From positions 83,311-147,310 of the forward strand of contig JANSXY010000008.1 in assembly GCA_024742695.1 (NCBI GenBank): a DNA stretch of 64,000 bases, given 5' to 3'. The stretch comes from Paracoccaceae bacterium. Its GTDB lineage: Bacteria > Pseudomonadota > Alphaproteobacteria > Rhodobacterales > Rhodobacteraceae. Both the position numbers and the translations under genes were made by a program. The notes below the pieces were generated by a model. The model searched no databases, was not told the DNA's origin, and was given only the letters and a program-made list of their open reading frames with translations. Below are positions 20,668 through 31,090 of the stretch, piece after piece; the stretch's first letter is position 1; every line of letters starts with the position of its first letter.

Positions 20668-20818
20668 CGCGTCCCATCCGGTCTTCCTGCGCCGCCAGTG
20701 CCCGGCGCACCTTCGCCGCCCGCCACCAGCTGAGCGCCACGATCGCCACCAGCAGCGCCAGCGTCACCCCGTAGGCCGACAGCACGGCCGCGGCATACTT
20801 GCCGAGATCGGGCATCAT
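20660..20818 (-). CDS. ccmD: Haem exporter protein CcmD
   Basis: 52 residues. One membrane helix (about residues 14-32, LSAYGVTLALLVAIVALSWW) followed by a basic cytoplasmic tail, as expected for CcmD, which releases holo-CcmE from the CcmABC complex. The ATG overlaps the ccmC stop as ATGA, and its end overlaps ccmG. Position and topology identify it more than sequence does. Confidence 0.85.
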   Translation of the reverse strand: MMPDLGKYAAAVLSAYGVTLALLVAIVALSWWRAAKVRRALAAQEDRMGRDG

Positions 20819-21543
20819 GCCATCCGCTCCCGCGCTTCCAGCGCCTTGAGGCGGCGCAGGCGAATCTCCGTGCGCGTGCGCAACAGCAGCAACGCGACGA
20901 ACAGGCCCACGAAGCCCGCGATGCAGACGAGCAGCGGGAAATAGAACACGTCGGCCACGTTCTCTTCCTTGTCGAGGCTGAGCGATGCGCCCTGATGCAG
21001 GCCCTGGTTCCAGAAATTCACCGCGTAGCGGCTGAGCAGGGCAAAGACCGACCCGACAAGGCACAAAACCCCGGTCAGGTCCGCCGCAGTGTCGGGATTG
21101 TCGATCGCCTCCCACAGCGCGACATAGCCGAGGTAGAACAGGAACAGGATCAGGAACGAGGTCAGCCGCGGATCCCAGGCCCACCAGGTGCCCCACATCG
21201 GCTCGCCCCAGATCGCCCCGGTAAAGAGCGCGATCAGCGTCATCGTCACGCCGATCGGCGCCGCGGCCTTGGCCGCCAGCGCCGAAACATGGTGGCGGCG
21301 GATCAGCCAGATCAGCGAGGCCACCAGCATCATCACCCAGATGTTGATCGCCATCATCGCCGAGGGCACGTGGATGTAGATGATCTTGACCGTCGATCCC
21401 TGCTTGTAGTCGTCCGGCGTGAAGAAGAATCCCCAGACCAGGCCGACGACCAGCGCCACGGCCGACAGCGCCGCGACCCAGGGCAGAAGCCAGCCCGAGG
21501 TCTGCATGAACTTTTTCGGGTTCGCGTATTCCCAGATCGACAT
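20815..21543 (-). CDS. ccmC: Haem exporter / haem lyase component CcmC
   Basis: 242 residues, six membrane helices. The periplasmic Trp-rich haem-handling motif WGTWWAWDPRLTS is present, with flanking conserved histidines (IYIHVPSA and LHQGAS). CcmC loads haem onto CcmE. Translationally coupled to ccmD; 55 bases separate it from ccmB upstream. Confidence 0.97.
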   Translation of the reverse strand: MSIWEYANPKKFMQTSGWLLPWVAALSAVALVVGLVWGFFFTPDDYKQGSTVKIIYIHVPSAMMAINIWVMMLVASLIWLIRRHHVSALAAKAAAPIGVTMTLIALFTGAIWGEPMWGTWWAWDPRLTSFLILFLFYLGYVALWEAIDNPDTAADLTGVLCLVGSVFALLSRYAVNFWNQGLHQGASLSLDKEENVADVFYFPLLVCIAGFVGLFVALLLLRTRTEIRLRRLKALEARERMA

Positions 21544-21598
21544 GAGGCGGGTGTAGGGGTCTTTTTCGCGGGTCTCAACTCAAATTCGCGCGGGCGCC

Positions 21599-22255
21599 TC
21601 AGCGCAGATTGACGCGGATCGCCGCGGCAGAGGCGAAGGGCAGAAGCGCCACCGCCGCCGCGGTGATCCCGGCCAGAAGCAGAAGCGGCGTCGCGGTCTC
21701 CATCCCCATCGCGCCGCGGCGGCTGACCTCGGCGCCGAAGATCAGCGTCGGCACGTAAAGCGGCAGCACCAGCAGCGACAGCAGCAGGCCGCCGCGCTTC
21801 AGCCCGACGGTCAGCGCCGCGCCGAAGGTGCCGATCACCGACAGCGCCGGGGTGCCGATCGCCAGCGACAGCGTGACCCAGGCGAAGCCCGGCTGCGGCA
21901 GGTTCAGAAGCACCCCGAAGACCGGTGCGGCCAGCGTCAGCGGCAGGCCGGTCGTCACCCAGTGCGCCGCGGCCTTCATCGTCACCACGCCCTCCAGCGG
22001 GATCGGCGCGGTCGCCAGCAGGTCGAGCGATCCGTCCTCGTAGTCCAGCGCGAGAATCCGGTCGAGCGACAGCAGACAGGCCAGCAGCGCGCCGACCCAC
22101 AGGATACCCGGCGCGATCTTCGCCAGCGTCGCGCCCTCGGGCCCGACACCGAAGGGCACCAGCACCGTCACGATCAGGAAGAACGCAAGCCCGAGGCCGA
22201 AGCCGCCGCCGGCGCGGATCGCCAGCCTGAGGTCACGGATCACCAGCGCGATCAT
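21599..22255 (-). CDS. ccmB: Haem exporter protein CcmB
   Basis: 218 residues, six membrane helices, with the family block [20 protein letters not shown] after helix 2. It is the permease partner of CcmA in the ABC complex that releases haem-loaded CcmE. It begins within an ATGA overlap with the ccmA stop. Confidence 0.95.
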   Translation of the reverse strand: MIALVIRDLRLAIRAGGGFGLGLAFFLIVTVLVPFGVGPEGATLAKIAPGILWVGALLACLLSLDRILALDYEDGSLDLLATAPIPLEGVVTMKAAAHWVTTGLPLTLAAPVFGVLLNLPQPGFAWVTLSLAIGTPALSVIGTFGAALTVGLKRGGLLLSLLVLPLYVPTLIFGAEVSRRGAMGMETATPLLLLAGITAAAVALLPFASAAAIRVNLR

Positions 22256-22899
22256 GCGAAGGCCCCGTCGAAGGAGCGGTCGAACTCGCCCGAAATCCCG
22301 CCCTCGCCCGGCGGCCTCGCCTTGAAGGCGCCGAGATCGAGCACCCGCGCCTCGGGCAGGCCCAGATCGATATGGGTGGCGATCACCGCCATGCCGCCGG
22401 CGGCCAGATGGCCGCGCACCGCCTCGCCGAACAGCGCGACCGAGGCGGTATCGAGCGAGACGGTCGGCTCGTCCAGCACCCAGACCGGGCGGCCGGTGAC
22501 CAGCAGCCGCGCCAGCCCCAGCCGCCGCTTCTGGCCCGCCGACAGGCTCATCGCCGGGCGCGGGGCCAGCTGCGACAGGTTCATTCGCTCCATCGCGGCG
22601 GCGACGGCGGACGCGCCGGTGCCGTAGACCGCCGCCCAGAACGCGAGGTTCTCCGCCACCGTCAGCGTCGCCTTCAGCCCGTCAGCATGGGCGGCATAGG
22701 CGATCGCCTCGGCCGGCAGGCTCATCGTGCCCGCCAGCGGGGGTTGCAGCCCCGCCAGCGTGCGCAGCAGCGTGGTCTTGCCGATCCCGTTCGGCCCGCG
22801 CAGGATCAGCGCCTCGCCCCCCGCCACGGCAAAGCCCAGCCCCTCCAGCACGGGCACCCCGCCGCGCGCGACGGCAAGATCGGAAACGCTGAGGTCCAT
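22252..22899 (-). CDS. ccmA: Haem ABC exporter ATP-binding protein CcmA
   Basis: 215 residues. Walker A is [17 protein letters not shown], the signature is [15 protein letters not shown], and Walker B with the D-loop is [12 protein letters not shown]. First gene of ccmABCDG, which starts 10 bases after the Mth938-like gene, so the whole 20.1-24 kb minus-strand block may be one transcript. Confidence 0.96.
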   Translation of the reverse strand: MDLSVSDLAVARGGVPVLEGLGFAVAGGEALILRGPNGIGKTTLLRTLAGLQPPLAGTMSLPAEAIAYAAHADGLKATLTVAENLAFWAAVYGTGASAVAAAMERMNLSQLAPRPAMSLSAGQKRRLGLARLLVTGRPVWVLDEPTVSLDTASVALFGEAVRGHLAAGGMAVIATHIDLGLPEARVLDLGAFKARPPGEGGISGEFDRSFDGAFA

Positions 22900-22908
22900 G
22901 CCCCGGCC

Positions 22909-23277
22909 CTACCCCGCCGCCGGCGCGACCGGCAAGAGCGCCGCGGCCACCCGCCGCCCCTCGGACAGAAGCACGTTGAAGGTGCGCGCCGCGGCGGGCG
23001 TGGCCATGTTTTCCACCCCGAGGCCCGCCGCCTCTAGCGTGTCGCGGAACGCCCGGGGCAGATGCGCGGTGTCCGCCCCGGTCCCGATGAACAGCACATC
23101 GACATCGCCGGCCAGCGCCAGCAGGCTTTCGGTATCGCCGTAGCCGCCCCAGGCCACGTGATCGGCGCCGCGCAGCAGCACCGGCCCCTCGACCACCTGC
23201 CCGGCGATCCGGAAGAACCCCGGCCCGTAGCCGTCCACCGGCACCAGCCCGCCGAAACTCGCCTCGTTCAGTCGCAT
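22909..23277 (-). CDS. Mth938-like domain (DUF498) protein
   Basis: About 122 residues. It matches the Mth938/NDUFAF3-like family through DGYGPGFFRIAGQVVEGPVL and the central DVLFIGTGAD; the mitochondrial relative assists complex I assembly. The start is ATG 23277, with GGAGAG upstream; it overlaps the TSUP stop as TGATG, and an adjacent GTG at 23280 is possible. Role in bacteria unknown. Position between secF/TSUP and ccmA is common in Rhodobacterales. Confidence 0.8.
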   Translation of the reverse strand: MRLNEASFGGLVPVDGYGPGFFRIAGQVVEGPVLLRGADHVAWGGYGDTESLLALAGDVDVLFIGTGADTAHLPRAFRDTLEAAGLGVENMATPAAARTFNVLLSEGRRVAAALLPVAPAAG

Positions 23278-24032
23278 CACCCTCTCCAGATCGGCAGCCC
23301 GCTCACGGCCGAGGCCGCGATGATCCCGTAGGCCGCCCCACGATAAAGCCTTTCGCGCGCCGGGTCGAACATCCAGGCGCCGACGAGCGTGGCGGCCGCG
23401 AAAGGCACCGTCAGGATCGCCGCCAGCGCCACCTCGGCCCGGCCCGCCGCGCCGGTGGCAAGGAACAGCGCCACCAGCAGCACCCCGAACAGCACGAGAT
23501 AGGACATCAGGTTAGCCCGGATCACCGCCGCCGGCCGATCCGTGGCGACGTTGAGCAGGATCGCCGGCGGCCCGGCCAGCCCGCTCGCGCCGCCCAGGAA
23601 ACCGCTGAGCGCGCCGGTGCCGTAGCCCAGCCTCGGCCCGACCGTCCCGCGCCAGCGCCAGCCCGAGGCGATCAGCGCCAGCATCCCCAGCGCGAGGATC
23701 GACAGTGCCCAGCGAAACGCCTCGACCGGCAGGGCGGAGGCCAGCCAAAGCCCCACCGGCAGCGCCAGCGCGGCCCCGGCCACCATCCGGCCCACTTCCG
23801 CCCGTTCCGCCCGCTTCAGCGCCCGCGGCACCTGCGGGGCCAGGCCCAGCACGTCCATCAGCGTCATCACGGTGATCGCGGCCAGCGGCGCCAGCGCCGA
23901 ACCGGCCACCGGCATGAAGATCAGCCCGGTGCCGAACCCGGCGAAGCCGCGCACCAGCCCGGCCACCGCCGCCGCGGCGATCAGCAGCCACAGCTCCGGC
24001 ACGGCCAGCGCGCCGGCCAGTGCCTCAGCCAT
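23277..24032 (-). CDS. TSUP family (TauE/SafE) anion transporter
   Basis: 251 residues, about seven to eight membrane helices. The paired family motifs are visible as RGFAGFGTGLIFMPV in the first half and GFLGGASGLAGPPAIL in the second. TSUP proteins move sulfite, sulfonates or other organic anions; the substrate here is unknown. It overlaps secF by 8 bases and the next gene by one base. A second, divergent TSUP gene lies at 44945. Confidence 0.88.
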   Translation of the reverse strand: MAEALAGALAVPELWLLIAAAAVAGLVRGFAGFGTGLIFMPVAGSALAPLAAITVMTLMDVLGLAPQVPRALKRAERAEVGRMVAGAALALPVGLWLASALPVEAFRWALSILALGMLALIASGWRWRGTVGPRLGYGTGALSGFLGGASGLAGPPAILLNVATDRPAAVIRANLMSYLVLFGVLLVALFLATGAAGRAEVALAAILTVPFAAATLVGAWMFDPARERLYRGAAYGIIAASAVSGLPIWRG

Positions 24033-24999
24033 CCTTGCTGCCGAACTGGGTGCCGGCGTTCGACCCCTCGGTCTTGCCCCAGTCGCGCTTCACGCCAAGG
24101 AACAGCACGATGTTCTTGGCCACGAAGACCGAGGAATAGGTGCCGATGATCACGCCCCAGATGATCGCGAAGACAAAGCCGCGGATCACGTCGCCGCCCA
24201 GAACGTAAAGCGCGATCAGCGCGATCAGCGTGGTGCCCGAGGTCATCACCGTGCGGCTCAGCGTCTCGTTCACGCTGAGGTTCATGACCTCGCGCAGCGG
24301 CGTCTTCTTGTACTTGATCAGGTTTTCCCGCAGCCGGTCGAAGACGACGACGGTATCGTTGATCGAATAGCCAAGGATCGTCAGCAGCGCGGCGATGATC
24401 GCCAGGTCGAAGCGGATCTGCAGGATCGAGAAGATGCCGACCGTCACCACCACGTCATGCACGAGCGCCGCCACCGCGCCGACCGCGAACTGCCATTCGA
24501 ACCGCAGCCAGATGTAGAACAGGATCGCCGCCGTCGCCCCCGCCACGGCGAGGATCGCCGTCCAGATCAACTCGCCCGACACCTTCGGACCGACCGATTC
24601 GACCGAGGTGAATGTCAACGTGTCATCCAGCCCCGTCAGCGCGGTCTGCACCGCGGCGACGATCTCGGGCGTCACGCTTTCGGCGCCCTCCTGGGCCTGG
24701 ATACGGATCATCGCGACGTTCTGATCCGCCTCGAAGGTCGGATCGAACACCTCGGTGATCGACACGTCGCCCAGGTTCAGGGGCGCGATCGCGTCGCGGT
24801 AGGCGCCGACATCGACGGGCTGCACCGCCTCGGTGCGGATCGTCGTGCCGCCGCGGAAATCGATGCCGAAGTTCAGCCCCACGGTCAGCGCGAGGATGAG
24901 CGAGGCGATCACCGCCACGACGGACGCGCCCAGCGTGACGGTCTGGAACCGGAAGAAATCGAACTCGGTCTTCTCGGGGACAAGTCTCAGCCGCCGCAT
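24025..24999 (-). CDS. secF: Protein translocase subunit SecF
   Basis: 324 residues. RND-like accessory subunit that uses proton motive force to pull proteins out of SecYEG. Six membrane helices. GIDFRGGTTI follows helix 1, and the ILGYSINDTVVVFDRLREN motif is in helix 4. The C-terminus is a polar tail. Downstream of secD with 10 bases between. Confidence 0.97.
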   Translation of the reverse strand: MRRLRLVPEKTEFDFFRFQTVTLGASVVAVIASLILALTVGLNFGIDFRGGTTIRTEAVQPVDVGAYRDAIAPLNLGDVSITEVFDPTFEADQNVAMIRIQAQEGAESVTPEIVAAVQTALTGLDDTLTFTSVESVGPKVSGELIWTAILAVAGATAAILFYIWLRFEWQFAVGAVAALVHDVVVTVGIFSILQIRFDLAIIAALLTILGYSINDTVVVFDRLRENLIKYKKTPLREVMNLSVNETLSRTVMTSGTTLIALIALYVLGGDVIRGFVFAIIWGVIIGTYSSVFVAKNIVLFLGVKRDWGKTEGSNAGTQFGSKDG

Positions 25000-25009
25000 G
25001 TCTGCCCCC

Positions 25010-26674
25010 TCATACCAGCACCGTCTTCGGCCTGGTGCGTTCGAACCAGGTCACGACGATCAGACGGGTGACGAAGATCGCGGTGAAGACCGAGGTGAGA
25101 ATCCCGATCCCCAGCGTCACCGCGAAGCCCTTGACCGGGCCGGACCCGAGGAAGAACAGGATCGAGGCGACGATGAAGGTGGTGATGTTCGCGTCGATGA
25201 TCGCCGACAGCGCCTTTTCATAGCCCAGTTCGATCGCGCGGGCCGGTCCCTTGGCGACCTTCATCTCTTCGCGGATCCGTTCGAAGACCAGCACGTTGGC
25301 ATCGACCGCCATGCCGATGGTCAGCACGATCCCGGCGATGCCCGGCAGCGTCAGCGTCGCCCCGATGGCCGACAGCGTGCCGAAGATCAGCCCGACATTG
25401 AGGCTGAGCGCGAGGCTCGCGAAGATCCCGAACAGGCCGTAGGAGGCAATCATGAAGGCCACCACGGCGACCATGCCGACAAGCGCGGCGATCCGCCCCG
25501 CCTCGACCGAATCCTGGCCCAGCTCCGGGCCGATCGTCCGTTCCTCGAGGAACGTCATGCCGGCGGGCAGCGCGCCGGCGCGCAGCAGCACGGCCAGGTT
25601 CGTCGATTCCTCCACCGTGAACGATCCGGTGATGATCCCCGAACCGCCGGAGATATGGGCCTGGATCACCGGGGCCGAGATCACCTCCTCGTCCAGCACG
25701 ATGGCGAAAGGCTGACCGATGTTCGCGGCGGTATAGTCCCCGAACTTGCGCGCCCCGGCGGGATTGAACCGGAACGAGACGGCGGGGCGGTTGTTCTGGT
25801 CGAAATCGGGCCGCGCATCCACCAGCTCCTCGCCCGAGACGACGGGCGCGGATTCGACGACGTAGAACTGCCCCTCCTCGTCCATCGAGGGCAGCAGCCG
25901 GTTGCCCAGCCCCGCCGCGGCCCCGGCATCCGAGGTGCGGCGCACGACCGGGTGGAAGGTCAGCCGCGCGGTGGTGCCGATCAGCGCCTTCAGTTCCGCG
26001 GCCGATCCGATGCCCGGCACCTGGATCAGGATCCGGTCGGCGCCCTGGCGCTGGATCGTGGGTTCGCGGGTGCCGACCTCGTCGACCCGGCGGCGGATGA
26101 TTTCCAGCGATTGCTGCATGGTGCGGTCGTCGGTGGCCTGCCGCTCGGCCTCCGACAGGCGCACGATCAGCAGGTCGCCCCGGCCCTCGACCTCGAGGTC
26201 GGACTGGCCGACGCCGGTGAGCGTGACCACCGGCTGCGCCAGTTCCCGCACCGCCGCCACCGCCTCGGCCATCGCGCCGGGGCGCTCGATGCGGACGTGC
26301 AGCTCGCCCGGCGTGCCATCGATCCGGCGGATCGTGCCGACGCTGTCGCGCAGGTCGCGCAACACGTCGCGGACCTCGGGCCAGAGCCCGTCCATCCGGT
26401 CGGCATAGACATCCGAGACATGCACCTCGGCCAGCAGATGCGCGCCGCCGCGCAGGTCCAGCCCCAGGTTCACGAGGCCGGAGGGCAGCCAGTCAGGCCA
26501 GGCCGCCAGTTGCAGTTCCTGCTCGGCGCTCAGGGCACCGGACCGGTCGAGCGCGACAAGCGCGTCGTTATGTCCCTCGACCCGGCTGTAGAACAGGTTC
26601 GGCATGGCAAGCAGGACACCGAGGGCGCAAACCCCCAGGATCAGCACGCGCTTCCACAGCGGGATCAGGAGCAT
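25010..26674 (-). CDS. secD: Protein translocase subunit SecD
   Basis: 554 residues. The N-terminal helix is followed by GLDLRGGAHLLAEV, a large periplasmic P1 domain (about 50-360) and six C-terminal helices. These include GMAVDANVLVFERIREEMK, the SecD signature containing the proton-path residues. It follows yajC by 10 bases in the standard yajC-secD-secF order. Confidence 0.97.
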   Translation of the reverse strand: MLLIPLWKRVLILGVCALGVLLAMPNLFYSRVEGHNDALVALDRSGALSAEQELQLAAWPDWLPSGLVNLGLDLRGGAHLLAEVHVSDVYADRMDGLWPEVRDVLRDLRDSVGTIRRIDGTPGELHVRIERPGAMAEAVAAVRELAQPVVTLTGVGQSDLEVEGRGDLLIVRLSEAERQATDDRTMQQSLEIIRRRVDEVGTREPTIQRQGADRILIQVPGIGSAAELKALIGTTARLTFHPVVRRTSDAGAAAGLGNRLLPSMDEEGQFYVVESAPVVSGEELVDARPDFDQNNRPAVSFRFNPAGARKFGDYTAANIGQPFAIVLDEEVISAPVIQAHISGGSGIITGSFTVEESTNLAVLLRAGALPAGMTFLEERTIGPELGQDSVEAGRIAALVGMVAVVAFMIASYGLFGIFASLALSLNVGLIFGTLSAIGATLTLPGIAGIVLTIGMAVDANVLVFERIREEMKVAKGPARAIELGYEKALSAIIDANITTFIVASILFFLGSGPVKGFAVTLGIGILTSVFTAIFVTRLIVVTWFERTRPKTVLV

Positions 26675-26684
26675 CGTTGCGCCT

Positions 26685-27017
26685 TCAGTTCGCGCCCTGG
26701 GCGGGTTCGGTCTTGTTCAGCACCTGCGCGACGGTGGCCTTGATCACCCGCACCTTCACGCCCTCGGCGATCTCGACCTCGATCTCGCCGTCTTCCTTGA
26801 CCTTGACGACCTTGCCGACGATCCCGCCCTGGGTAATGACCTGGTCGCCGCGGCGCAGCGCCTCGACCATCGCCTTGTGTTCCTTCATCTTCTTCTGCTG
26901 CGGGCGGATCAGCAGCAGGTACATGATCACGAAGATCAGGATCAGCGGAACGAATTGCGCAATGGCGGACCCGGCATCGGGACCGGCGGCCTGGGCATAG
27001 GCGGGGGTGACGAACAT
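26685..27017 (-). CDS. yajC: Preprotein translocase subunit YajC
   Basis: 110 residues. A single membrane helix (FVPLILIFVIMYLLLIRPQQ) precedes the conserved RPQQKKMKEHKAMVEALRRGDQV. A small beta domain (ITQGGIVGKVVKV) follows. It binds the SecDF complex. The start is the family-typical MFVTPAYAQ; the longer open frame upstream is non-coding. Confidence 0.97.
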   Translation of the reverse strand: MFVTPAYAQAAGPDAGSAIAQFVPLILIFVIMYLLLIRPQQKKMKEHKAMVEALRRGDQVITQGGIVGKVVKVKEDGEIEVEIAEGVKVRVIKATVAQVLNKTEPAQGAN

Positions 27018-27427
27018 CTCTGTCCTCTCGTCTGGGTCGCACGGGCGCCCGGCCGGGCCCCCCTTGAAAAGTCGGCGCACCCTATCCGGGGGGGCAGACC
27101 TTGGCAAGGCGGCCCGGACCCGGGCGACAGGCTGGATATAGGCGCTTGCGCGGGGGGCGAAAGGGGGGCGGGTGAAAACCGCGGCCCCTTGCCTTGCCGC
27201 CGTTTCCGGGCTGGCGGCATGGGCGGCACCGCGCCAAGGGGGGCAAGGCCCTGCGGCCGGCGCGGGGGCGGCGGTAGCGCCGGGCGGTGCGGTTCGGCCT
27301 GGCGGGACGACGGCCGCGGCCCATCGGCCACCACCTGCCCCCGCCCCCTGAATTGCCCCTTCCCCTCGCCCCCGCGCATGCGGCATACCGGGGCCGCGAT
27401 CCGCCATCCGACCCCGGAGCCCCAGCC
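27018..27427. other. 410-bp intergenic region between yajC and serS (divergent)
   Basis: Very GC-rich, with several C and G runs. I find a yajC promoter candidate near 27079-27107 on the minus strand. The serS side (27250-27427) has no recognisable promoter, terminator or RNA. Open frames crossing it are shadows with no ribosome-binding site. Confidence 0.6.
27079..27107 (-). promoter_or_regulatory. Sigma-70-type promoter for yajC-secDF
   Basis: On the minus strand: TTGCCA (27102-27107, 5 of 6 to the -35 consensus), a 17-base spacer, then TAGGGT (27079-27084, 3 of 6 to the -10). This would give a leader of about 55 bases before the yajC ATG. Confidence 0.4.
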
Positions 27428-28720
27428 ATGCACGACATCCGCGCCATCCGCGACAATCCCGCCGCCTTCGACGCCGCGCTCGCCCGCCGGGGCCTCGCGC
27501 CGATGGCCTCCGACCTGCTGGCGATCGACGAGGCGCGGCGCGCGAAGATCCATGCCGCCGAAACCGCGCAGGCCGCGCAGAACGCCGCTTCGAAAGAGGT
27601 CGGCGCGGCAAAGGCGCGCGGCGACGAGGCCGAATTCGAACGCCTGCGCGCGCTGGTGGCCGACAAGAAGGCCGAGGTCGCGCGGCTCAACGCCGAGGCG
27701 GGCGACGAGGATGCGCGGCTGCGCGCGGCGCTGCTGGGCATCCCCAACAGCCCGCTGCCCGACGTGCCCGACGGCGCCGACGAGGCCGGCAACGTGGAAA
27801 TCCGCCGCTGGGGTACGCCGCGCGCCTACGATTTCGCGCCGAAGGAGCACTACCAGTTGTCCGCCGTCCAGCCCGGCATGGATTTCGAGACCGCCGCGAA
27901 GCTGTCGGGCGCGCGCTTCGTCGTGCTGCGCGGCGCGGTGGCGCGGCTGCACCGGGCGCTGGCGCAGTTCATGCTGGATCTGCACACCACCGAACACGGC
28001 CTGACCGAGACGATCACCCCGGTTCTGGTGCGCGACGAGGCGATGGTGGGCACCAACCAGCTGCCGAAATTCGCCGAGGACAGCTATCAGACCACCAATG
28101 GCTGGTGGCTGATCCCGACCTCGGAGGTGACGCTGACCAATACCGTGGCTGGCGATATCCTCGATGCCGCCGCGCTGCCGATCCGGATGACCGCGCAGAC
28201 GCAATGCTTCCGGTCCGAGGCCGGCAGCGCCGGCAAGGACACCGCCGGCATGCTGCGCCAGCACCAGTTCGAGAAGGTCGAGATGGTGTCGATCACCACG
28301 CCGGACACCTCGCTGGACGAACACGAACGCATGACCCGCTGCGCCGAAGCGGTGCTGGAACGGCTTGGCCTGCCCTACCGGACGGTCGTGCTGTGCACCG
28401 GCGACATGGGCTTCGGCGCGCAGAAGACGCATGACATCGAGGTCTGGCTGCCCGGCCAGGACACCTACCGCGAGATTTCCAGCGTATCGGTCTGCGGCGA
28501 TTTCCAGGCCCGGCGGATGAACGCCCGCTACCGGCCCGAGGCCGGCGGCAAGCCCGAGTTCGTGCACACGCTGAACGGCTCGGGCCTTGCCGTCGGGCGC
28601 TGCCTGATCGCGGTGCTGGAAAACGGCCAGACGGCCGAGGGCGGGGTCGACCTGCCCGAGGCGCTGTGGCCCTGGCTGGGCGGCAAGACCCGGATCACGC
28701 CGGAGGGCGCGCTGGCGTAG
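27428..28720 (+). CDS. serS: Seryl-tRNA synthetase
   Basis: 430 residues. The N-terminal coiled-coil arm (about 30-110) binds tRNA-Ser. The class II core has [11 protein letters not shown], motif 2 in [20 protein letters not shown], and motif 3 in [17 protein letters not shown]. The start [11 protein letters not shown] is typical; the upstream open frame has no family similarity. Confidence 0.97.
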   Translation: MHDIRAIRDNPAAFDAALARRGLAPMASDLLAIDEARRAKIHAAETAQAAQNAASKEVGAAKARGDEAEFERLRALVADKKAEVARLNAEAGDEDARLRAALLGIPNSPLPDVPDGADEAGNVEIRRWGTPRAYDFAPKEHYQLSAVQPGMDFETAAKLSGARFVVLRGAVARLHRALAQFMLDLHTTEHGLTETITPVLVRDEAMVGTNQLPKFAEDSYQTTNGWWLIPTSEVTLTNTVAGDILDAAALPIRMTAQTQCFRSEAGSAGKDTAGMLRQHQFEKVEMVSITTPDTSLDEHERMTRCAEAVLERLGLPYRTVVLCTGDMGFGAQKTHDIEVWLPGQDTYREISSVSVCGDFQARRMNARYRPEAGGKPEFVHTLNGSGLAVGRCLIAVLENGQTAEGGVDLPEALWPWLGGKTRITPEGALA

Positions 28721-28769
28721 GGGTATCGGCCCGCGCGCGACGCGTGCACCGGCAGGCGAGGACGCGAGC

Positions 28770-29249
28770 TTGCAGATCGCAGAACAGTTCTTTCCCGGCG
28801 CGCTGGGCGGCATCGTGGCGCTGCACGGCCGCCACTATGCCGAGCACTGGGGCTTCGGCCCCTATTTCGAGGCGAAGGTCGCGCGCGAACTGGCCGGTTT
28901 CGCGGCCCGCCGCAGCGACGACGATCTCGTCTTGCTGGCGCGGGACGACGCGGGGCTTGCGGCCTCGCTGATCCTCGACCTGAACGATCCGATGTCGGGG
29001 GATCGCGGCGCGCACCTGCGCTGGTTCATCGTCGCGGATCGGCGGCGCGGAACGGGCCTTGGCCGCATGCTCCTGAACCGGGCCATCGCCCATGCCGAGG
29101 CCCGCCGCGGCGGCCGCGCCTGGCTCACCACCTTCGCGGGGCTGCACCCGGCGCGGCACCTTTACGAAAGCCAGGGCTTCCGGCTGGTGCACGAGGCCGA
29201 AGGCACGGCCTGGGGCACCGTGGTGCGCGAGCAGGAATTCCGCCGCTGA
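28770..29249 (+). CDS. GNAT-family N-acetyltransferase
   Basis: 159 residues. The acetyl-CoA binding motif A is RWFIVADRRRGTGLGRMLL, followed by an HAEARRGGRAWLTTF strand and the C-terminal ARHLYESQGFRLVHE, typical of GNAT enzymes. Start TTG at 28770 with GCGAGGAC upstream. Substrate unknown. Downstream of serS in the same direction, probably a separate function. Confidence 0.82.
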   Translation: MQIAEQFFPGALGGIVALHGRHYAEHWGFGPYFEAKVARELAGFAARRSDDDLVLLARDDAGLAASLILDLNDPMSGDRGAHLRWFIVADRRRGTGLGRMLLNRAIAHAEARRGGRAWLTTFAGLHPARHLYESQGFRLVHEAEGTAWGTVVREQEFRR

Positions 29250-29362
29250 CAGGACGCGGGGAACCGCGCCGATACCGCCGGCCGGCCCCGGCCGTTCCGA
29301 TGCATTGACAGCCGCCGCCGCGGCCCCGACAGTTTCGCCGGCCGCGAAACTGGCCGCTGTGC

Positions 29363-31090
29363 ATGGTGAGCGTATTGGGTTCCGGGTTCGAGGTGATCGA
29401 TTGCGACGGGGTGCGGGTCGCGGTGCGGCCCGGCTTCATCGGCGACCGGATCGCGCGGCCCCTGCGCGCGGGCCGCTACGAGCGCGGCGAACGGCAGGGG
29501 CTGGAGCGGCTGTTGCGGCCCGGCGACCGGGTGCTCGATCTTGGCAGCGGGCTTGGCGTGGTGGCGGCGGTCTGCGGGCGCGCCTGCCCCGAGGGCGCGG
29601 TCCTGTCGGTCGAGGCGAACCCGGACCTCCTGCCGATGATCCGCGAAACCCTGCGGCTGAACGGCGTGACCAATGCCGAGCTGCGCCACGGCGCCGTGGT
29701 CGGGCCCGGCGCCGCGCCGGCCGCGATTCCCTTCTACCTGCGGGCCGATTTCTGGGCCTCGTCGATGGAACCGGGGTCGCGGCCCTATGAGCGGGAGGTC
29801 AGCGTGCCGGCGCTGCCGCTGGCCGATCTCATGGCGGAATTCCGCCCCACCGTGCTGTCGTGCGACATCGAGGGCGGCGAGGACGGGCTGTTCTACGGGC
29901 TCGACCTGTCCGGTCTGCGCCTTGCGGTGATCGAGATGCACCCGAAGGCGATCGGCGAGGACGGCGTGGCCGGGGTGCGCCGCGCGCTGGCCGCCGCCGG
30001 GCTGGCGCCGCTGCCGCAGGCCCGGCCATCGACCGTCGTGACCTTCGGCAGGCAGGCGGCGGCGAAACCGGCTTCGCCCGCGCCGGCCTGGCCGCCCGCC
30101 GATCCCCGCATCCTCGTCGCCACCTGCATGAAGGACGAAGGCCCGTTCATCCTCGAATGGGTCGCGTGGACCAAGGCGATCGGCGTGACCGACATCGTCG
30201 TCTTCTCGAACGATTGCAGCGACGGCAGCGACCGGCTGCTGGACCGGCTGGACGCGATGGGCGAGATCACCCACCTGCCGAACCCCGCCGCAAGCGAGGG
30301 AGGCAGCTACCTGCAACCCGTCGCGCTGCGCTACGTGCAGCAGATGCCGGTGTTCCGGCGCGTGGATTTCTTCCTGTCCTGCGACGTGGACGAGTTTCTC
30401 AATATCCGTGTCGGCACGGGCCGGCTGCAAGACCTGTTCGCGGCGGTGCCACCCTTCGACGTGCTGTCGGCCTGCGAACTGGTGCATGGATCGAACGGCC
30501 GCGTCGCCTTCGAACCGGGGCTCGTGACCGAGCTGTTTCCGGACCACGACACGCCGCGCCCCGGCAAGTGGAAGGCCCGCGCCGGGGTCAAGAGCATCGT
30601 GCGGCTGGGCGACCGGATCGCGGCGGTGCGCAACCACCGCCCCGACCTTGCCGTGCCCGCCGCCGAGGCGGTCTGGCTGGACGGATCGGGCCGGCCGATG
30701 ACCGACCTGGCCCGCGACCGCGACCAGAACGGCACCGACCGGCGCGGGCGCTACGACCTCGTGTCGCTCGATCATTTCCCGTTGCGGTCGGTCGAGTCCT
30801 TCCTCGTTAAGATGGCGCGCGGCGACGTCGTGGTGGCGGGCAAGCGGGTCAGCCGGCGCTACTGGCGGGTGCGCGACCGCAACGACCACCGCAGCAGCGA
30901 CCTTGCGCCGGGCCGGTCCCGCGCGCGGCCGGTGCTGGACCGTCTGATGGCCGATGCCGAACTCGCCGACTGCCACGCCGCCTGCATCGCCGCCCATCGC
31001 GCGATGATCGACCGGCTGCGCGGCGCGCCGGACTATGCCGAGCGGCTGGACTGGATCCTGTCGCTGAAGGCCGCGGACGGGCCGGGCTAA
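29363..31090 (+). CDS. FkbM-type methyltransferase fused to a family 2 / GT92-like glycosyltransferase
   Basis: 575 residues in two domains. Residues 1-230 are an SAM-dependent FkbM methyltransferase: motif [12 protein letters not shown] (59-65 core), VEANPDL and the family motif CDIEGGEDG (168-173). A Pro/Ala linker follows (232-246). Residues 249-570 form a glycosyltransferase: [17 protein letters not shown], then FSNDCSDGS, with a DVD metal motif at 341-343 (SCDVDEFLN). No membrane helix, so cytosolic. Likely builds and O-methylates a surface glycan, by inference. The same transferase domain recurs fused to a different partner at 55970. Its stop overlaps the convergent der gene by 4 bases. 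Confidence 0.82.
   Translation: MVSVLGSGFEVIDCDGVRVAVRPGFIGDRIARPLRAGRYERGERQGLERLLRPGDRVLDLGSGLGVVAAVCGRACPEGAVLSVEANPDLLPMIRETLRLNGVTNAELRHGAVVGPGAAPAAIPFYLRADFWASSMEPGSRPYEREVSVPALPLADLMAEFRPTVLSCDIEGGEDGLFYGLDLSGLRLAVIEMHPKAIGEDGVAGVRRALAAAGLAPLPQARPSTVVTFGRQAAAKPASPAPAWPPADPRILVATCMKDEGPFILEWVAWTKAIGVTDIVVFSNDCSDGSDRLLDRLDAMGEITHLPNPAASEGGSYLQPVALRYVQQMPVFRRVDFFLSCDVDEFLNIRVGTGRLQDLFAAVPPFDVLSACELVHGSNGRVAFEPGLVTELFPDHDTPRPGKWKARAGVKSIVRLGDRIAAVRNHRPDLAVPAAEAVWLDGSGRPMTDLARDRDQNGTDRRGRYDLVSLDHFPLRSVESFLVKMARGDVVVAGKRVSRRYWRVRDRNDHRSSDLAPGRSRARPVLDRLMADAELADCHAACIAAHRAMIDRLRGAPDYAERLDWILSLKAADGPG

Noticed and set aside
27018..27427. A possible structured RNA in the yajC-serS gap
   Set aside because: I could not find a consistent conserved fold beyond generic GC hairpins.
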